From positions 207,063 to 271,062 of the forward strand of contig NZ_JARYZI010000005.1 of assembly GCF_029914245.1 (NCBI RefSeq): 64,000 nt of DNA, written 5' to 3'. The first letter of the stretch is position 1. Each line of letters begins with the position of its first letter. Positions 61,695 to 64,000 of the stretch are shown piece after piece. Below the pieces are notes generated by a model. The model was not told the DNA's origin. It did no database searches and saw only the letters and a list, made by a program, of their open reading frames with translations. This DNA comes from Fusibacter bizertensis (lineage in GTDB: Bacteria > Bacillota > Clostridia > Peptostreptococcales > Acidaminobacteraceae). Both the position numbers and the translations under genes were made by a program.

Positions 61695-62567
61695 ATGGGT
61701 ATTATTGAGCTTAATCAACTATCAAAATTCTATGGTAAAGCAAAAGGTATAGAAAATGTAACTCTAGAAGTTAACGAGGGTGAAATCTTTGGTTTTATAG
61801 GACCAAATGGTGCTGGTAAATCAACAACCATTAGGACGATGATGGGACTGATATTTCCAACTAGTGGATCTGCTAAAATTTTTGATATGGATTGTTCCAA
61901 AGAGGGCCCAAAAATACGCCAAGAAGTTGGTTATCTTCCTTCAGAAGTTTTTTACTATGATAAGATGAAAGTGCTTGATCTTTTAAAGTATACAGCGGGT
62001 TTTTATCAAAAAGATTGTGATGCTAGGATGTATGAACTTGCTGAGATCATGGAATTGGACTTAAAAAAGAGAATTGAAGACCTCTCATATGGCAATAAGA
62101 AAAAGGTAGGTATTGTTCAAGGCTTGCTTCATTCACCAAAGCTGATTGTATTAGATGAACCCACAAGCGGACTTGATCCATTAATGCAGAAAAAGTTTTT
62201 CGACATCATTTTGGAAGAAAATAAAAAAGGCGCTACAGTATTCTTTTCATCTCATATTTTGTCAGAAGTACAAGCTCTGTGTAACCGTGTTGCGATTATT
62301 AAAGATGGTGTGATTATTAAAGTTGATGATATAAAATCTATGCGTGAAGACAATTATAAGAAAATTACCCTTCGCGGGCTTCAGATTGATCAGGAAAAAT
62401 ATAAACTAGAAGGTGTTACTCATATTATTAATGGCGAAGATTCTTTCAAGTTTTTCTACAAAGGTGATATCAACCAGATTACCAAACAAATTGGGAATGA
62501 TAATTTACTCGATGTGCTGATTGAAGAGCCTACGCTTGAAGAAATCTTTATGCACTACTACAAGTAG
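61695..62567 (+). CDS. ABC-2 type transporter ATP-binding protein
   Basis: The 290-residue protein powers a two-permease ABC-2 exporter. It has Walker A GPNGAGKST (36-44), a Q-loop-like region, the signature LSYGNKKK (130-137), Walker B LIVLDEPTSGLD (150-161) and the switch His in FFSSHILSE. The signature Ser-Tyr-Gly-Asn is the variant common in exporters of the drug, antimicrobial peptide and Nat groups. AAAGGAGGCAG precedes the ATG. The permease genes follow at once. Confidence 0.93.
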   Translation: MGIIELNQLSKFYGKAKGIENVTLEVNEGEIFGFIGPNGAGKSTTIRTMMGLIFPTSGSAKIFDMDCSKEGPKIRQEVGYLPSEVFYYDKMKVLDLLKYTAGFYQKDCDARMYELAEIMELDLKKRIEDLSYGNKKKVGIVQGLLHSPKLIVLDEPTSGLDPLMQKKFFDIILEENKKGATVFFSSHILSEVQALCNRVAIIKDGVIIKVDDIKSMREDNYKKITLRGLQIDQEKYKLEGVTHIINGEDSFKFFYKGDINQITKQIGNDNLLDVLIEEPTLEEIFMHYYK

Positions 62568-62575
62568 GTGATGGT

Positions 62576-63382
62576 ATGTTAAATATATTTAAGTATGAGT
62601 TTAAAATGTATCAAAAATCTATTTTGGTTTGGAGCATCACATTTATTACAGTGACTATTTTGCTTATGGCATTTTATCCAAGTTTCGGAAGTGATGTTGC
62701 CATGGTGGATAAGTTGTTAGAGAATTATCCCAAAGAACTTCTCCAAGCTTTTGGAATGGGTGGCGAACTATCACTTGCAACTGTTCTTGGCTATTATGCG
62801 TTTGTCTTTGCTTTTTTGCAATTGTTTATCGCGATTCAAGCAGCTAACTATGGTTTCTCTATTATATCAGTAGAAGAGAGAGAATTAACTGCTGATTATT
62901 TGATGTCTAAACCTGTTTCAAGAGCTGAGATACTACTTGCAAAATTTGGAGCTACGTTTATTACGCTTTGTATTAGTAATGGTGTGATATGGATTTCCAC
63001 TTTAGCTGCACTCAAACTTTTTAATGATGGTAAGGCATATAATCTATCAAATATTTTACTCTTATTATCAACTATTATTATATTCCAACTATTCTTTTTA
63101 TCGATCGGTATGTTGGTTTCTGTTCTTATGAGAAAAATTCGAAGTGTATTATCATTTTCTCTAGCCCTTGCTTTTGGGACTTATATTCTTAATAGCATAA
63201 GAGCTATTGTTGGTGGTAAACTTTTGGGTTATTTTTCTCCTTTCTATCATTTTAATCCAGCAACTATACTGGCTAAAGGAAGCATTAACATTGCGCTCCT
63301 AACATTAAGTAGTTTTGTAATCATCGCTTCACTTACTGCGACATATTTACTCTATGTTCGTAGAGATATCTATTCACTATAG
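62576..63382 (+). CDS. ABC-2 type transporter permease
   Basis: The 268-residue protein has six membrane segments, an N-terminal amphipathic start (MLNIFKYEFKMYQKSILVWS) and an extracellular loop with AMVDKLLENYPKELLQAFGM. The cytosolic EERELTADYLMSKPVSRAEILLAK after the second pair of segments is typical of ABC-2 permeases. It begins eight bases after the ATPase stop behind TAGGTGATGGT. The next gene is a paralogue with the same layout, so the transporter is probably a heterodimer. Confidence 0.88.
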   Translation: MLNIFKYEFKMYQKSILVWSITFITVTILLMAFYPSFGSDVAMVDKLLENYPKELLQAFGMGGELSLATVLGYYAFVFAFLQLFIAIQAANYGFSIISVEERELTADYLMSKPVSRAEILLAKFGATFITLCISNGVIWISTLAALKLFNDGKAYNLSNILLLLSTIIIFQLFFLSIGMLVSVLMRKIRSVLSFSLALAFGTYILNSIRAIVGGKLLGYFSPFYHFNPATILAKGSINIALLTLSSFVIIASLTATYLLYVRRDIYSL

Positions 63383-63391
63383 GAGGTAATC

Positions 63392-64000
63392 GTGCATATA
63401 CTAAAATGGGAATTACGTGCACATCTTAAATCATTATTGATTTGGAGTGCCATTTTCGTCGTCATTATATTCATGATGACATCTGAATTTTCAGCATATT
63501 ATAACAACCCAGAGATGGCAGATATTCTAAGTGCGATGCCAGAGGCTATGTTAAAGGCTTTTTCAATGGACAATGCTAATCTTACAACAACTACTGGTTA
63601 TCTTAGTTTAGTTTCACTCTATTTTTATATCATGGTTGGTGTATTTGCTGTGCTTCTTGGTAGCAATATCATATCAAAAGAAGAACGAGATAAAACAGCT
63701 GAATATCTTATGACCATGCCTATATCCAGAGAGAAGATTATTACATCTAAACTTTTAGCTGGTGTTATCAATTGTATCGTTCTAACTCTAGTCATTGCAG
63801 TATCAGTGATAGCAGCTATGCAGCCTTATAATTTAGATCAAGCTTTTTTTAAGTTTCTTTGGTTACTGTCACTTGCATTTTTTTTAATAATGTTGATTTT
63901 TTTATCAATTGGCGCATTATTGGCAAGTATACTCAAACGATATAAAAGCTCAGGGAAAATCTCAGCATCACTTCTTATGGTGCTCTATTTTTTCAATATC
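63392..64000 (+). CDS. second ABC-2 permease (partial, runs off the window)
   Basis: GTG at 63392 follows AGGAGGTAATC, nine bases after the previous stop. The frame is open for 203 codons to the right edge. It begins MHILKWELRAHLKSLLIWS (GTG read as Met) and contains MADILSAMPEAMLKAFSMDN and KEERDKTAEYLMTMPISREK, each matching the corresponding part of the upstream permease. At least four membrane segments are visible. It completes an ATPase plus two-permease exporter operon; the substrate is unknown. Confidence 0.88.
   Translation, partial: MHILKWELRAHLKSLLIWSAIFVVIIFMMTSEFSAYYNNPEMADILSAMPEAMLKAFSMDNANLTTTTGYLSLVSLYFYIMVGVFAVLLGSNIISKEERDKTAEYLMTMPISREKIITSKLLAGVINCIVLTLVIAVSVIAAMQPYNLDQAFFKFLWLLSLAFFLIMLIFLSIGALLASILKRYKSSGKISASLLMVLYFFNI

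Noticed and set aside
1..64000. Mobile elements, tRNA or rRNA genes, CRISPR arrays, phage genes
   Set aside because: No transposase or integrase motifs, no terminal inverted repeats with target duplications, no cloverleaf or rRNA stretches, and no spaced direct repeats were found on reading through.

Overview
The window is low-GC (roughly one third G+C by eye), densely coded, and mostly on the + strand. Genes have strong AAGGAGG-type ribosome sites, several TTG/GTG starts, a glycine T-box, a CIRCE element and rho-independent terminators. With the gene order (rpsT / lepA-hemW-hrcA-grpE-dnaK-dnaJ-prmA-rsmE-mtaB ... rpsU-yqeY-phoH-pgpH-ybeY ... cdd-era ... recO-glyS-ppsR-ppdK-dgt-dnaG-rpoD-trmK-nif3) this points to the chromosome of a Firmicute of class Clostridia. 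The sporulation genes usual in this neighbourhood (gpr and spoIIP between rpsT and lepA; yqfC and yqfD between yqeY and phoH) are missing, so a non-sporulating anaerobe, perhaps near Fusibacter or Acidaminobacter, is my low-confidence guess. No tRNA or rRNA genes, insertion sequences, phage genes or CRISPR arrays were seen.

1-21.5 kb is a conserved core. It holds ribosomal protein S20, EF4, HemW, the HrcA-controlled chaperone operon (promoter plus CIRCE), ribosomal-protein and rRNA methyltransferases, the tRNA methylthiotransferase MtaB, a HIT hydrolase, S21, YqeY, then PhoH, the c-di-AMP phosphodiesterase PgpH, YbeY, a YerB-like protein, cytidine deaminase, Era, the magnesium channel MgtE and RecO. 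21.6-36.2 kb has a chemoreceptor, a UBA-like/DUF4342 protein, T-box-controlled glycyl-tRNA synthetase, pyruvate phosphate dikinase with its regulator, and the macromolecular-synthesis operon dgt, dnaG, rpoD, trmK, nif3.

36.3-41.4 kb is a polyphosphate cluster: a divergent Ppx/GppA-like protein, polyphosphate kinase and a canonical exopolyphosphatase. From 41.5 kb the region is accessory: HelD-type RNA polymerase recycling ATPase, a membrane-anchored hydrolase, a MerR/zinc-ribbon/methyltransferase fusion next to an MFS exporter, two unknown membrane proteins, a nitroreductase, a GNAT/SnoaL fusion, and a 103-residue orphan protein behind a 5' leader that can fold into a compact H-type pseudoknot. 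Then come DUF975 and DUF1697 proteins, two tiny membrane proteins, a TruA-like protein with an altered catalytic residue, an SRPBCC protein coupled to a double-HD (HD-GYP) signalling protein, a Na/phosphate cotransporter behind four PhoP-box-like repeats with an exact 11-bp period, a DUF1848 protein, a small lipoprotein, an RsgI-like anti-sigma factor without an adjacent sigma factor, a DHFR-like reductase, a NadR-like protein with a broken kinase P-loop, and an ABC-2 exporter operon that runs off the right edge.

The strongest candidates for something undescribed are the pseudoknot leader with its orphan protein (50.5-50.9 kb) and the degenerate-paralogue cases: the Ppx/HD protein, the TruA D-to-E variant and the NadR-like protein. 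The polyphosphate cluster and the PhoP-type boxes suggest that phosphate homeostasis is well represented here. Many promoters carry an extended -10 (TGn) element.
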